Assembly: GCA_009694165.1 (NCBI GenBank)
Contig: SHVP01000060.1
Location: 1-14,364 of the forward strand
Reading direction: 5' to 3'
DNA: 14,364 nucleotides
From: Alphaproteobacteria bacterium
Lineage (GTDB): Bacteria > Pseudomonadota > Alphaproteobacteria > SHVP01
Shown: positions 14,216 to 14,364 of the stretch, in pieces
Position numbering within the stretch: position 1 is the first letter of the stretch
Layout: each line of letters opens with the position of its first letter
Made by a program: the position numbers and the translations under genes
The notes under the pieces: model-generated
Database searches by the model: none
What the model was told of the DNA's origin: nothing
What the model saw: the letters and a program-made list of their open reading frames with translations, nothing else

Positions 14216-14364
14216 TGTCAAATTGCTTCCAACTGTGACCCCCTTTTCGCGTCCAATTTAGACCCCTCTGATTGGTCGGGAGAGGGCTTGTCCACGTCAT
14301 GCATAGGAGGGACCCGCGCCCGGAGCGCGGCGCCGTCGGCGTTGCGCGGAGCACCGGGCGTGGG
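14216..14364. mobile_element. Partial IS21-like terminus (element extends right of the window)
   Basis: The sequence starts TGTCAAATTGC at 14216, exactly where amidohydrolase homology ends. Two direct repeats of 23 nt follow at 14220-14242 and 14244-14266. They share the pattern GC, two bases, CCAA, four bases, then GACCCC. TG at the outer tip with stacked internal repeats suits an IS21-family end. The rest to the window edge shows no recognisable transposase. The repeats differ from those at the left edge, so the two ends probably belong to different elements. Confidence 0.5.

Noticed and set aside
13838..14221. Intact short amidohydrolase gene starting at TTG 14221
   Set aside because: The start codon is made by the IS tip, the frame lacks the N-terminal half and loses the SVDYPY active-site segment to a frameshift, so a pseudogene is the better call.

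Overview
The window looks like a high-GC proteobacterial accessory region. An alphaproteobacterium, possibly Rhodospirillales-like, is my guess from the family mix and codon style; no rRNA or other marker gene is present to confirm it. It carries a catabolic island for an unidentified organic acid. Both edges lie in sequence that resembles the repeated termini of two different IS21-family insertion sequences, whose bodies fall outside the window.

Left flank (1-1511): an IS21-like end (1-52), a short open fragment that may be the tail of a broken gene, and an AT-richer stretch with one XRE-family regulator (265-750) preceded by a 37-bp dyad. A gene-poor segment follows, holding a tRNA-Ser-like 3' end without the rest of a tRNA, a 10-bp hairpin and a 32-bp tandem repeat.

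Core (1512-9072): an acyl-CoA ligase (minus strand) is divergent from a plus-strand run. That run is a CaiB/BaiF CoA-transferase, a complete TRAP transporter (binding protein DctP, small permease DctQ, large permease DctM) and an SRPBCC protein. A minus-strand HD-domain protein converges on the SRPBCC gene; its pattern of metal-ligand residues recalls mixed-valence diiron oxygenases.

Right part (9318-13740): a tight four-gene plus-strand operon of a quinone-oxidoreductase-like MDR enzyme, an SsuD-like flavin monooxygenase, a second, longer CaiB/BaiF CoA-transferase and an SDR dehydrogenase. It converges on an amidohydrolase pseudogene that is cut by the right-hand IS end and also carries a one-base frameshift.

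Working model (inference): TRAP uptake of a carboxylate, or possibly a sulfonate-bearing acid; activation by the AMP-forming ligase or by CoA transfer; oxidation by the flavin monooxygenase, SDR and MDR enzymes and perhaps the HD protein; and, before the amidohydrolase was lost, a hydrolysis or decarboxylation step. No gene identifies the substrate.
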